Notes: generated by a model from the letters alone, not told the origin. Positions 35,880-48,032 are shown, counted from the stretch's first letter. The stretch is DNA of 64,000 bases from Henckelia pumila (GCF_033568475.1 NC_133123.1:132838930-132902929); one strand, 5' to 3'. Program-made: numbers and translations.

Positions 35880-38623
35880 TACTGGAATATCTGTTATATC
35901 TCCTATGCCAAAGACGTTCGGATGGCCCTTGACCCGCAAGTTAGCATCAACCATTAACCTCCCTTCCATGTCTAAGCTATCTTTCAAGATCATCTCCTTT
36001 AGCCACGATGAGCCAATTCCGGTACCCGCACAAAGGAAATGGCAATCAGCTACAATTTCCTCTCCACCTGATGTTTCATAAACACCATCAGTCTGAGAGT
36101 TCAGCTTGACAGATTTTCCTAAAATGACTTCAACTTTCTTTGAAGTCAACCAATCCAGAGCTTTTTGTCCCGCCTTTTATCCGATGAATTCCAACAACCT
36201 TGATCCCCGGTGCACTAGTATCACTTTCTTATGGGGGAAATCTACACAGATTTCTCCAGCTAGCTCTACACCAGTCGGCCCCCCCTCCAACGATCAAAAT
36301 TGAGTTGGCAGATTTTATCTTATCTTGCTCTGCAATATACAGGAACGTCAGATACCATTTGTGTATTTTAAATGAAGAATCTCAAATAATCTAAGCGGAG
36401 AATCATACAGCTAGCTGTTTAAATCCAGCAGGCAGTAAAATTTTCATGGACGTCAATGAGAGTTTTTCTCGGTCGAATTAAAGTATGAATGGGTGCATCA
36501 CGTTAGACCAGAGTCTACGTACGCATGTAATAAAATTTTATCAATGCTCAACTTGAGAAAATGATTATATCAGGGTCCAAATGGGAATCAGAGTCTTAAA
36601 TTCATGATACATTTCACAAAAAAATGAGGGATAAATGCATGCAACTGAAGGCCACGTGATGCAGTTCTTTGAAGGTTATTTCATGCCACAACAAGAGAAA
36701 TTCGTCTGTATATAAATTGCACATCTTTATATACGAGGATCTCAAATGTTTTTTCATGGAGAACTAATAATCACACTCGCGCAGCTGTGTCGTTTTATCA
36801 ATCTTACCTGCTTGGAAGTAATGAAGCCTCTCAGCTTTCGTAAAACCACCAGCATGTACATGGCCTGTCGCAATGACAAGATAATCGTAACGAATTAAAC
36901 TCCCTTGGGCAATCAATACATTATTTTCTGTGATTCCAGTTGCAGCAGATGTAATAATTTGAGCATTAGAAAGGTATTCTAAGTGATTGATCAAAGATCT
37001 TTCGGTAAATGAAGGTTCGATCATTGCTCTCAGATTTGCCCAAGGCATCTCTAGATATTCCTTCCTGTAATTTATTTCGATTAATTAAATGAAACCAAAC
37101 TCTTTACAGGTTTCAGCTTGAGAATAAAAAGGAAAACAAATCATGAGGAGAAAAATTGAATTTCAACAACAAAAAGTCATTCAACTGATTTGAGTCTGGA
37201 ATTCATCTTTTTCAGCACATTCAAATCAACTCCTGCTTTTTATTGGTCAGCACAGACAAAAATAGCTGAATCAACCATATAAGCAAACTGCGGTTTTTCC
37301 CCACATATGTCTATGTATCTAAGTCATAATGCCAAATTGTAATCAATATATCAAGATGAAATCGCAGGAGTTTCATACTTTTGTACGAAAGAAATCGAGC
37401 CGCTAAGATTACACAAGGTCATGGTGCATCAATCTACTTCACCTGTTGCTGCTGAGTTTTTACTGTATCGACTCTATTGAATACGAAAACGCAATACTGG
37501 GTAGTCTAATGAAAGCAGTCATGCAACCTAACCTACAGGTCCAATGTAAACACAGAGTGCATTGTCAACAAGAACCTCGAAGTTTCACTACATAATCAAA
37601 AGCCAATACATAAAAACAGTATCCCAGAGGCAATTTTCACCATGCCATCAACCAAACAGGTAAGTGTCCTCAGACATACTAAACACATAAAGAATGTTTT
37701 GCTTCGATAACCTTTCAGTTGCTTCATATTCGTCCTCATTTTTAATCTGAACACTCGGCTTCCTACAATTAAAAATTATACAAATCTTGGACATTTGAGC
37801 TATCCAAGACCAAAACTACACAGAACTATCTATCAATATAAAAAGGATTGTGTTCTTGACATTACATCAAGACTAGAAAAAGCCACTAATCTATATCGAA
37901 ATCTCTCTTCAAAAACTTAATGCACACAATTTGCCTACAAGGGCGGATAACTTCATCCACCCCTGCCCAACAAAAAACACATAAAAATGGCTCCTTTATT
38001 CTGTTCCTGCCCCATTAGCCGGGCCCGCATCCAGCCAAAAACTGATAGAAGAAATGACAAGCTAAAACAAATAGATCACCACAGATAAAGGTAACCCACA
38101 CGGCCACACTACGACCCAAGAGCTAAAAAATATATTTAAAAAGGAATGGAAGAAAAATAGCAGACTGACGTATCGATGAGGAAAACATCAGCATCGTTTT
38201 GAAGCGTCTTGGCAATGAAAGAGCCGCCCGCTCCGCCGCCAACCACCACCACCCTTTTCTTTTCTCCGATCAAGCCCTCCATGTCTCACGCCAAATTACA
38301 CCCTTTTAGATAAACCAGAGTTTTGGTTACAACTAGATGATGCCGTGCCTAAATATCATTTAATTTCGCGAGGAGAGAGCACAATATTTTGCCAAGTGCT
38401 TAATTGTGGACTCTTCAGTGTCATCGATTTTAACACAATGCATTGATTATCATTTCAGAACCTTCGATTTTTTTCTTAGCCGTTAATAGGCCGAAAAAGG
38501 GAGCTAAATAGGTTTGGCAGTGGAGGTTTAATGCTACTTGTAGAATAGTATCTCAAATATTTTTTTTTGACTGGAGTATCTCGAATATTTAATGGATCAT
38601 ATATATCCATGCATGAATTACAA

Positions 38624-38674
<51 letters not shown>
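38624..38674. repeat. (AAT)n microsatellite
   Basis: About 16 AAT units, near perfect. Confidence 0.9.
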
Positions 38675-38689
38675 TGACAGCAATTACAT

Positions 38690-38876
38690 TTTTTTTAGCA
38701 ATTCTACATGTACAACGAATTTTGTACAACAAATCTTACGACACAATGCAAAAATTAAATACATCAAAATCTCACGATACATTGAATACAAAATCTCGCG
38801 ATAAAATAAAAAATCTCATGATATAATTGATGTAAATATCGTTGTACATGATATTTGTTGTACCTTTAGCATTATC
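38690..38876. mobile_element. Putative small inverted-repeat element
   Basis: The left arm has TTAGCAATTCTACATGTACA and ACGA; the right arm, reversed, reads AATGCTAAAGGTACAAC followed by ATGTACAACGA. The interior holds repeated AAATCTCRCGATA words. No TSD was established, so family and ends are uncertain. Confidence 0.4.
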
Positions 38877-39140
38877 CTTTTTTTTAAGCTCAACAAAGTA
38901 AATTTTATTAATAATGTTTAGAGTCGTTACACTCATGATCCAAAAGAAAAAAAATACATTTTTTTTAAATAGTGTTTCTTTAGCCTTTTTTATTTTTCTT
39001 CCGAACATGGTTATTTAGCCTTTGAAATAACACTATGTATGTGATAATTTTTGGCGTATTCTCGGTCCAGTTTCATATGTTTGAGTTTGATTATTTTTTC
39101 AGTTCGGTTCCAAATGTTTGATATTCTTGTTTTAGTCTTA

Positions 39141-39726
39141 GAGGGTGTTTGGCAGAGTTTAAAAGCTCTTTCAAACAGCTTATAAGATGTTTTAGAGCTT
39201 TTAAGCTCTGAAAATGTGTTTGGTAAATTTTTTAAAAAACAGCTTATAAGCTGTCAAAATAAGCTATTTGACAACTTATAAGTTGTTTTTAAAAAAGTAA
39301 GGGGTGTACTTTTTTTAAAAAGATCTTATTTTAATATTTTATCTCTCTAAAATATCCTTGAATATTTTAATAAATCTCCATCTTATCCTTAACTCATTAA
39401 ATATTAAATATTATTTTAAAAAAAAATTACAAATCACATAAATTTTTCTAAAAGTAAAATATTAAAACAATTTTATTTTTAATATAGGTTTATTCTAAAT
39501 TTATTTTCGTATATATATGACTCGAAACATTATTTTCATATAATTATACTTTTTTGGTAATTTTGACAATAAAAAGATCTTATAATACCAAACATATCAA
39601 CATCTTTAAGTTGTTAAAATAAGTTTACTCAAAAAATTTAACAACTTATTTTTAAAATAAGTTATAATAGCTTATAAGATCATAAAAGCTTATAAGCTTT
39701 TTTTAATAAGTTTTTGTTTCAAAAAT
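39141..39726. mobile_element. Hairpin-rich AT MITE-like element
   Basis: Begins GAGGGTGTTTGGCAGAG and is packed with self-complementary words such as AGCTTATAAGCT, so a transcript would fold strongly. Near-identical 9-mers TAGTCTTAG and TAGTCTAAG flank it (39133-39141 and 39727-39735), possibly a target duplication. No matching right terminal repeat was found. Confidence 0.4.
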
Positions 39727-39764
39727 TAGTCTAAGTGGCCCATTTAATCGTTAAAAGTAATGGA

Positions 39765-40735
39765 GAAAAGACCTTATTCAGTTTCAAATGAATGACTTTT
39801 TTCTCGATTTGGTCTCAAATATTTCAAAGTTCTCAATTTAGTCCTAAATATTTGTAAATTTTGATCGAGTTGGTCTTTCCATCAATTTTGACCGAGTTAG
39901 CCTCACAGTGGCTCAACTAAACATGGATAAATTTATCGACATAACAATTACAAATTTTTATTTAATTTATTACTCATTTTTTCATAAAAATCGAATTATA
40001 AAAAAAATTATAATTGAAAAAATTGAAACATTTACTCTAAAAAATTTAAACGTAAAAATTAAAAAAATAATTGACGAGCAACAATACAAAATTTAACCAA
40101 ATAACAACATATATCGAGAAAAACATGATTTTTTATTTTAATTTTTTTTGGAAAAAAGCCCAAAATTTAAAGTTACAGAACAATATCGGAATCCGAGAAG
40201 AAAAAAAATATGTCGTTAACCTGCAAAAGATATAAAAAAACCGAAGTTACCTGATTGAGATAAATTGTGTGTAGCAGTATCATTTTCATTCTCAAGGTTT
40301 AACCAAATTTATGAGAGTGATAGCAACGAGAATTAAAAAAATTTGTCCGAGCTCGAATTGGATTAGAATTAGCGCATCTGATTTGAGTTTTTGGGATTTT
40401 AGTGGTGTGACTCATGTTATGTCATGTTTACAATTAGTTTAAACGTTAAATTGACAAATGGATTGGCTCGATCAAAATTTATGAACGATTAAAACTAACT
40501 CGACAACGCCGAAACATTTGTGACCAAAATGATTAAGGAGCCAAACACCTGAGACATAATTGGATTTTTTTTTCCATCACATATCATGTCTACAGTTATG
40601 TTTAACGGTTAATTTGACGGAAGGACCAATTCGATCAAAATCTGTAAATGTTTAGGACTAAGCTAGAAATGTTGAAACATCTGGGTTCAAACCGAGAAAG
40701 AGACCAAATATTTAGGACTAAATCGGGTTTTTTTC
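39765..40735. mobile_element. Long-TIR, Mutator-like non-autonomous element (putative)
   Basis: The left arm (39765-39900) reads TCTCGATTTGGTCTCAAATA ... TTTAGTCCTAAATATTTGTA ... GATCGAGTTGGTCTTTCC. The right arm (about 40600-40735), reversed, reads CCCGATTTAGTCCTAAATAT ... TTGATCGAATTGGTCCTTCC. These imperfect inverted repeats exceed 100 bp and enclose non-coding AT-rich DNA. This resembles MULE-type MITEs. No clear 9-bp duplication was found. A related arm fragment at about 39050-39132 suggests the element may begin further left. Confidence 0.45.
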
Positions 40736-40770
40736 CGGGAATTTTTTTAATGAAAATTATGAGTTATGGT

Positions 40771-41463
40771 TAGGGTTGATCAAAATTTTTCAATAACCGC
40801 ACACCACACCGCACAGCTTTTTTCATTTTTTTTTATAAATAACTGCAGTTTGTTTTTAAAAAAAATGTAACCGCGTCGCCTCAACGGTGGTGTTATTATT
40901 TTTTTACCCAAAATCGCCCATACCACACAACCTTGTCTTATATAGTTGCTTTAAATAATGGTATTAATGACACCTTAATATATAATATATATTTTTTATT
41001 TCTAACGCCTACTCCGTCACTTTCTCTCGCAACATTCCTTGAATATTTTCTCATCTTTCTTTCTTAGCAACAAATATTATTTAAAGTTATTTAATAATCA
41101 TGACTAAAAATGAAACTTAAACATCATATTTATCTATTTTAATTTTATTTTGATGCTTTATTTTTCATGTTATCTATTTTATTCAATTATGTTTTGTACT
41201 ATTTATGGTTATATTATCTTTAAATATGTTATTCATTATTTTTCTATTATTGTTTTAAATAATATGAGAATTTTTTCATTCTACTTATTATGTAAAAAAA
41301 AATCGCAAACCGACCGCAACCGCTTAAAACTGTTCAAAACCGCGAAACCAATTTTATATGTAAATCGCAAAAAAATATATATATAACCGAACTACAAAGA
41401 GAAATTCGGTTTAAATTTAATATTTTTTAAAAAAATCACAAAACCACACTGCAATCACCCCTA
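40771..41463. mobile_element. hAT-like non-autonomous element abutting a copia insertion
   Basis: The left end TAGGGTTG and right end CACCCCTA are 8-bp inverted repeats with one mismatch, matching the TAGGGGTG terminus of the hAT MITE at 42718. Subterminal DNA is rich in ACCGCA words in opposite orientations. No 8-bp TSD was matched. The copia target duplication GATTT begins at the very next base (41464). Confidence 0.5.
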
Positions 41464-41468
41464 GATTT

Positions 41469-42236
41469 TGTTGAAAATTTGGGTTGTGTACCCATTTAGA
41501 ATCGATAAAATATTTGTGATGAAATTATTTCTCGATTACCAATTAGGGTGAATGGGAAATTAATAAAGTGTTCACAAATAATTGTTCGTATTTTATCGAG
41601 TGAAAATATTTAATAGAAAAAGATTATATATTATATAATATATAATTAAATGAAAAAGTAAGGAATAATTGCTAATTTACGTTTCAATTCAAATCAAATT
41701 CAAAGTGTGAATTGAGAATTGATTGTGTGAGGTGGCACCTCTTCATTGGAATACACACCAAATCATTCAGTTATGACCGAAGGGTCATGTCATGTGTATG
41801 AGATGTGTATCAATGATTGCACTATTTCATGAAAAGATGTGTTCTTTCATTCAAGTCTTTTCACATATTATATATACAAAGACCCTACATTCTGCAGAGG
41901 GTTGTTGGTAGTTACACATATTGAAAACATATTGATGCATATCATTGTTGTTCATCATTTTCAGAAAGTTCAAAAATCATTTTCAAAGTTCGCCGGATTT
42001 TGTAATTTGGAGTGCTCCTATTACAAAACGAAGTCGTTGTATCTTAGGAGACGATTGTCGTATTTCATAAGCACCGTGTGTGGGACAAATTCGTCTTAAG
42101 GACATAAAGTTTAACTCTAGCCTCGACTAAAAATTTCAGATAAAATCTCTGTCTTTGTCTCAAGTCGTGTTCCGACATCAGTCAAGACAACAACCGAAAA
42201 ATCATCTCATATTTGCACAGTACTCTGATACCAACA
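41469..42236 (+). repeat. Left LTR of the 41-47 kb copia element
   Basis: Starts TGTTGAAAATTTGGG, ends GATACCAACA. It carries a TATATATA box near 41870 and the word AAATTCGTCTTAAG near 42089. Confidence 0.9.
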
Positions 42237-42717
42237 TTCTTAAGACGAATTTTGACTGTGAATTATGAAATGTCATCCTCATCTACTGCCCATCTTCCTG
42301 CCCCGTTCCAGCAACACATGTTGAGAAATTGAAGAAGTTTGGAGGCCATAACTTCGAAAAGATGATGTTCTATCATACTACATTGCTTCTGGTGAAGTTT
42401 ATGCATGAGAGGGCGGGCTCCAACAATATCCGAGAAGAAAATTGACAGTGAAAAAATAATGGCTTATGAAGTATGAAAACAAAATTGGTAAGTTTTTGAA
42501 TTTCAAAATGGTTGATTTCAAATCTGTTATGATCCAAGTGCAGGACACAAGTTTTATGGAATAATTTGCATATCGAGAGTATGCAAATAAGTGAACCATT
42601 TCAAATTGTTTCAATAATTGAAAAATTCCGTCTTCGTGGATGGATTTCAAAAGTTGTTTGAAGCATAAACGAAAGGAAATGTATCTAAAGGGTCTGATTG
42701 TTTGACTGCGTATTGAA

Positions 42718-43396
42718 TAGGGGTGGAATCGGGTCGGGACCCGTCCCGTAACCCCCTTACCCGATTCCCGTTCCGATAGGAATTGAGATATTTTTTTTCT
42801 CCCGATCCCGCACCCGAGATGTGTCGGGACCCGAATGTTCGGGATCCCGTCGGGTCGGGAGAGGGTAATCCCGAATAATATTTTTTTTTTAAAAAAAATT
42901 CTAAGAAAATATTTTTTGAAAAAAATCAAACAATTTCTTAATACATTACAAATAAATTAAAATTTCTTTATATATAACCATTAAAAAACTAAAATATTTT
43001 TTTAGTACATTACAAATAAACTAAAACAACTACTTGATTAATAAAAAAACATATAATTATTCATAATAATAAAAAAAACAAAATAAAAAATTATAACTCA
43101 ATGTTAATATTAAAAAAGATAAATATAAAAAAAATTATATGGTATATAATTATAAAACATTAATATTAAAACATAAAATTAAAAAAATTTATTTTTTTAA
43201 TTAAAAAATATTATTAAAAAAAATTATTTTTATATTCGGGTCGGGTCGGGAATCTCGTCGGGAAGGGTTGCCTATCCCGATTCCGACATTGATCGGGTCG
43301 GGAAAAATCCCGAACACTCGGGTCGGGAAAAGTTCGGAACGGGAACGGGTTGGGAATCAGGACGGATCGGGATTTTTGTAAAATTTGTCACCCCTA
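42718..43396. mobile_element. hAT MITE with perfect 8-bp target duplication
   Basis: Terminal inverted repeats TAGGGGTG and CACCCCTA are flanked on both sides by GTATTGAA (42710-42717 and 43397-43404). Both subterminal regions are rich in GGGTCGGGA words, strikingly GC-rich against the AT-rich core. It is 679 bp and non-coding. It lies inside the eroded copia element, so it arrived later. Confidence 0.88.
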
Positions 43397-46300
43397 GTAT
43401 TGAATATGACAATCACAAGCAATCTGAACCAAAGAGAAATTATCCATATATATGTAAAGGGATAATTTGGTTGAACCAATTCAAGCAAAATGATTTAGTA
43501 TCCTGACAAGTGCAATGTCAAAAGATTCTAAGGGGACTGTTGTAATTGTGATAAGCCAAATCACGTGGCCAGGGACTGTTATCGTCCAAATAAAAGCAAA
43601 CAAAGTCAAGTTAACATGACTGTTGCAGATCTTGTCGCAACGGGTCATGAGACATACTGTGAGACAGACTTCATTATTGATGATTTCTGATGAAAAAACT
43701 TGTTGGGTAACCAAGTGATATGCTGTGTCAACTATATACAGAATGTTGTATTATTGTGACAAGTTGTGATGCTTGTCGTTTCATTCAAAGTGAATTTTGC
43801 AAGCTTTGTATGCTTAGAACTTGTATTTACAAGAAATAAAATCTTGAATCAAGTTTTATAAGCCTTTTGCGCTTAAAATTCATGTTGTGAATGAAACTCG
43901 AGAGTTCAAGTTCAAATTTGGTAAGCAATTACGCTTAATCTAAATTTGCAAGACATAAAATCTTGAATTTAGAGTTTTAAAACTATAACGCTTGAATTTG
44001 GAAAACTTGAAAGTTTGAACACCAATCCTATAACAAGTGAAGTGATAAATTGGAGGACACAATATTGTCAAATTTGGTGACAATGTATGATCTTTAAATT
44101 CTTTACGCAATCATGCTTAAATCCAAATTTAACAAGATATAAAATCTTGAGTTTGAATTTCTAAGTTTTAATGCTTATAATTCGAAAAGCTATGATTACC
44201 CAAAAATGTGGGGGAAACGATTGAATTTACAAATTATATTCTCAATTTAAACTACACAAGAAAAAGGATAAGACTCCTTATGAATTGTGGAAAGACGACA
44301 AGCCTACCTAAAAAAATATCTAAAAATGTGGGGGAGATTGGCTAAGGTGGAAATCCTAAGCCGCAACAAGTGAAAATTGGACTAAAGACAAATAGATTGC
44401 ATTTTATTGGTTATGCCAATAATAGTACCGTATATCGATTTTTGGTGTAAAAATCAAACATTCCTGATATCCACAAAGGGACTACTATTGAATCACAGAA
44501 TGCTGTGTTTTTTGAGAAAATTTTTCCTTACAAAGAAAGAAAAACTGTATCTTGTCCCAATGCATGTCGGGACATGTATTAAGACAAGAATGAGACAGAG
44601 TGTCGTCGCGACAAATATGTGGGCGAAAATACCAGTGAAACTCATCCTAATGGAAATATGGATGATACTGGACTACTTCTTGTTGAAAATGACAAAGATA
44701 TTACTACTGAAGAGAATCATTGCAGCAAAAGAGGAAATGAAACTGCGAAAAATCATGAAAACGATAATGAATTGAGACGCAGTCAAAGGTCTAGAAAGAA
44801 AAAGACTTTTGGTCCTGACTTTCTGACTTATGCATTGGAAAATAAACCTCGAACAATAATGGAAGCATTATCGAGTTTTGAGGCTCTATTGTGAAAAGCT
44901 ATTAATAGCAAAATAGACTCCATTATGTAAATCCATACATGAGAATTGGTGGATATTACACCAGGAACAAAGCCTTTAGGATACAAGTGAATCCTAAAAC
45001 GAAAATACAAGGTTGATGGATCTATAGACAATTATAAGACCCGGTTGGTGGCTAAAGGCTTCAATTAAAAATAAGGCATGAAATTCTTTGATACTTATTC
45101 ACCAGTGACTAGGATTACTTTCATTTGAGTTCTCATCGCCATTGACGCGTTTCAAGACCTTGAGATGCATCTAATTGATGTGAAAAATACGTTCCTAAAT
45201 GGTGAATTGGATGAAGAACTATACATAGCACAACCTGAAGGGTATGTGACTCTCGGACAGGAGCATAAGGTGTGTAAACTCGTTAAGTCGTTTTACGAAT
45301 TGATACTAGCGCCAAAACAGTGGCACGAGAAATTTGACAAAACTATGTTGTCAAATAGTTTCAAGATAAACGAGTATGAAAATGAAGCTATTTCAAAGAC
45401 ACACTTGAATCTTTCATCATAGTATAATTCATACATAGACGATATGCTTATTATGAAAAGTGATCATGGTATATGAGATATATGCAATATTGTTAGAAGG
45501 CTATTGTGATGCAAAATACATATTGGACACAAAAGACTTGGTTGAGGAACCATTGGGTATAACTCGATCTGTTATAAAATTGGAGTTTATAGCCTTGAAT
45601 AAAGCCATCAAAGAGGCTGCATGATTGATAAATATATTGAAGAATATCTCATATTGATTAAAGCTGATGTTTTCCATGATAATACATTGTAATGGCCAAA
45701 TGATCATTGGAAAGACACGGAGCTATGAGTACAATGGTATGTCACGACCGTTGATCGTAGACATAATACCGTTATGCAGTTGATCTCTAATAAAGTTATC
45801 TTAGTCGACATTGTGGAATGAAAAGATAACTTGATGGATGTGTACACAAAGTTTTGAGTAGAGATCAAAATACTGCTCATCAAGGGGAATGAGACTAAAA
45901 ATCTACAATCAAAACGATCTTAGCGAAAACCCAACCTTGCTGACTGAAGATCCCAAGATCTTGGTTCAATGGGAAAATGAAGTTTTGAGAGTTGTCGCAA
46001 CAGCACTTGAGACAAGCTTTATAAAAAGTTGTCTTCTCATTCCTAAGGTGAAAACGTGCTGCCTACCACATGTAGTGAGGTTAAACTTATGCTTTTAATG
46101 ATTCCTACACTTGAAAAAGTCGGGTATGATAGGATACTCGTTATAGGAGATCACCTATGTAAGTGTGAAGATGAGCCGCTTCAATGAAACACTTATCAAT
46201 CCAAGAGCGTGTCCATGGCTAAAACGGACACAACCATGAGAACTAGTAAAATGTGAGAAAGGTTATTGTGTTGATACCATTGTCTTGGTTTACACAAATG

Positions 46301-46461
46301 GCTTGGTAGTTTGTTCACTAACTAGCTAGTAAATCCGATGGTATTCTACTACGGAAGTTTCAAAGCCAAAAGCTACCTCTCCCGATGCAGTAATCTTTCG
46401 TTTGGACTTTCTAAAGTGTCTGCATTTCATACATGCATTAATTTTCAATTATGTGGGGGAT

Positions 46462-47229
46462 TGTTGGAAATTTGGGTTGTGTATCCATTTAGAATCGATA
46501 AAATATTTGTGATGAAATTATTTTTCGATTACCAATTAGGGTGAATGAGAAATTAATAAAGTGTTCACAAATAATTGTTCGTATTTTATCGAGTGAAAAG
46601 ATTTAATAGAAAAAGATTATATATTATATAATATATAATTAAATGAAAAATTAAGAAATAAGTGCTAATTTACGTTTCAATTCAAATCAAATTCAAAGTG
46701 TGAATTGAAAATTGATTGTGTGAGATGACACCTCTCCATTGGAAGAGACACCAAATCATTCAGTTATGACCGAAGGGTCATGTCATGTGTATAGATGTGT
46801 ATCAATGATTGCACTATTTCATGGAAAGATGTGTTCTTTTAGTCAAGTTTTTTCACATATTATATATACAAAGCCCCTACATTCTGCAGAGGGTTGTTGG
46901 TAGTTACACATATTGAAAACATATTGCTGCATATCATTGTTGTTCATCATTTTTCAGAAATTTCAAAAAGCATTTTCAAAGTTCATCGGGTTTTGTAATT
47001 TGGAGTGCTCCTATTACAAAACGAAGTCGTTGTATCTTGGGAGACGATTGCCGTATTTCATAAGCACCGTGTGTGGGGCAAATTCGTCTTAAGGACATAG
47101 AGTTTAACTCTAGCCTCGACTAAAAATTTCAGATAAAATCTCTGTCTTTGTCTCAAGTCGTGTTCCGACATCAATCAAGACAACAACCGGAAAATCATCT
47201 CATATTTGCACAGTACTCTGATACCAATA
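46462..47229 (+). repeat. Right LTR of the 41-47 kb copia element
   Basis: Starts TGTTGGAAATTTGGG after the purine-rich tract ATGTGGGGGAT and ends GATACCAATA; followed by GATTT. Confidence 0.9.
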
Positions 47230-47234
47230 GATTT

Positions 47235-48032
47235 GAATGCGGTTGTCATCTCTTTTAGATCTTTTATCGTGTAAACGATAATTTTCTATAAAAACAATTT
47301 TTTATAGTTAAAATATTATTATTTTTATTTTCATCGCCTTAAATTATAAAAACTTCTAATAACATATTCCGATTGTTCTTTAAAAATGAGAACACATGTT
47401 TTAATATGTTTTATAATTTTTTTGTCCGAACACGTGTTAAAATTACTTGCTTAAAAAAATGTACAAACATTTTTACCATCCTTGTCCGCTCCAATAATGA
47501 AAGTTTTCACGAATTGATTAACGTTCCGAATCGAACCGAAATCAAAATTTGGTTTGAACTGAAAACCGAACCGTTAATTTTGTTCGATTTTTGGTTTTTC
47601 GGATTTTAGAATTTTTGGTTCAGTTCGATTTTTTCTCATGATTAACTGAACCGAACCAAAAACCAATTTTGTTTCTTTTATTTTTTATTTTTTAATTTTT
47701 TTTGCATTTTTAAATCATTTTTCTTTTTTTTTTATATAAAATAAATAATAAAAATATAAAAAATAATTAAAAATTGAATTTCGGTTATAAACCGAGACGT
47801 CGAAACGAACCTTTAAATTCGATTCGGATTTCAAACGAATTCGATTCGGTCGGGTCAAAATGCACATCCTGAACCGCCCATGTTTGATTGATTTGATAAT
47901 ATTACAGTCGTTGAATCCGATCAAAATATACAAAAAAAGTAAAATATAATTCACCACTTCAAATCAATACGATGATGTAGTAATGAGTAAAACAGCAACA
48001 CTTCTTAATTTGTGATTTTGTTGGTGCTGAAA
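47235..48032. other. Intergenic upstream of uricase
   Basis: About 47515-47875 is built of AACCGAA/TTCGGTT words and ends near TGCACATCCTG, like eroded hAT-type MITEs; ends were not resolved. The last 130 bp should hold the uricase leader and core promoter. Confidence 0.4.

Larger units (their letters stand above)
30780..38282 (-). pseudogene. Decayed tandem copy of the AIF/FSP1-like oxidoreductase, split by a copia element
   Basis: All four exons of the neighbouring intact gene are recognisable here: exon 1 at about 38169-38282 (MEGLIGEKKRVVVVGGGAGG), exon 2 at 36808-37064 (LEMPWANLRAMIEPSF), exon 3 at 35883-36329 and exon 4 at about 30780-31022. Introns 1 and 2 still align with those of the intact copy, so the duplication is fairly recent. 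Exons 1 and 2 are open, but exon 3 has one extra C in a seven-C run (36279-36285) and a TAA at 36177-36179, and exon 4 has a TAG at 30977-30979 plus later frame loss. Intron 1 carries about 900 bp of extra sequence. The copia element at 31109-35879 sits in the 5' splice site of intron 3. It probably makes no full-length oxidoreductase. Confidence 0.88.
38283..39764. other. Repeat-rich intergenic region
   Basis: No gene was recognised. It contains an (AAT)n run, a small inverted-repeat element near 38690-38876 and a hairpin-rich MITE-like stretch at 39141-39726, listed separately. Confidence 0.45.
41469..47229 (+). mobile_element. Old Ty1/copia LTR element, heavily eroded inside
   Basis: Two 768-bp LTRs (41469-42236 and 46462-47229) begin TGTTG and end ACCAACA/ACCAATA, with the 5-bp target duplication GATTT on both sides (41464-41468 and 47230-47234). 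Inside, copia parts survive as fragments on the plus strand: a gag zinc knuckle near 43.53 kb (CYNCDKPNHVARDC-like), linker and RT-side fragments near 44.6-44.9 kb, and reverse transcriptase near 45.1-45.4 kb (LIDVKNTFLNGELDEELYIA). It is broken many times over. LTRs differ at roughly 35 positions by eye (about 4-5%), so it is older than the element at 31 kb by a modest factor. A hAT MITE is inserted within it. Confidence 0.9.

Noticed and set aside
47373-47957. ORFs in the AACCGAA-rich stretch
   Set aside because: Word repetition typical of eroded MITEs explains them; no family match.
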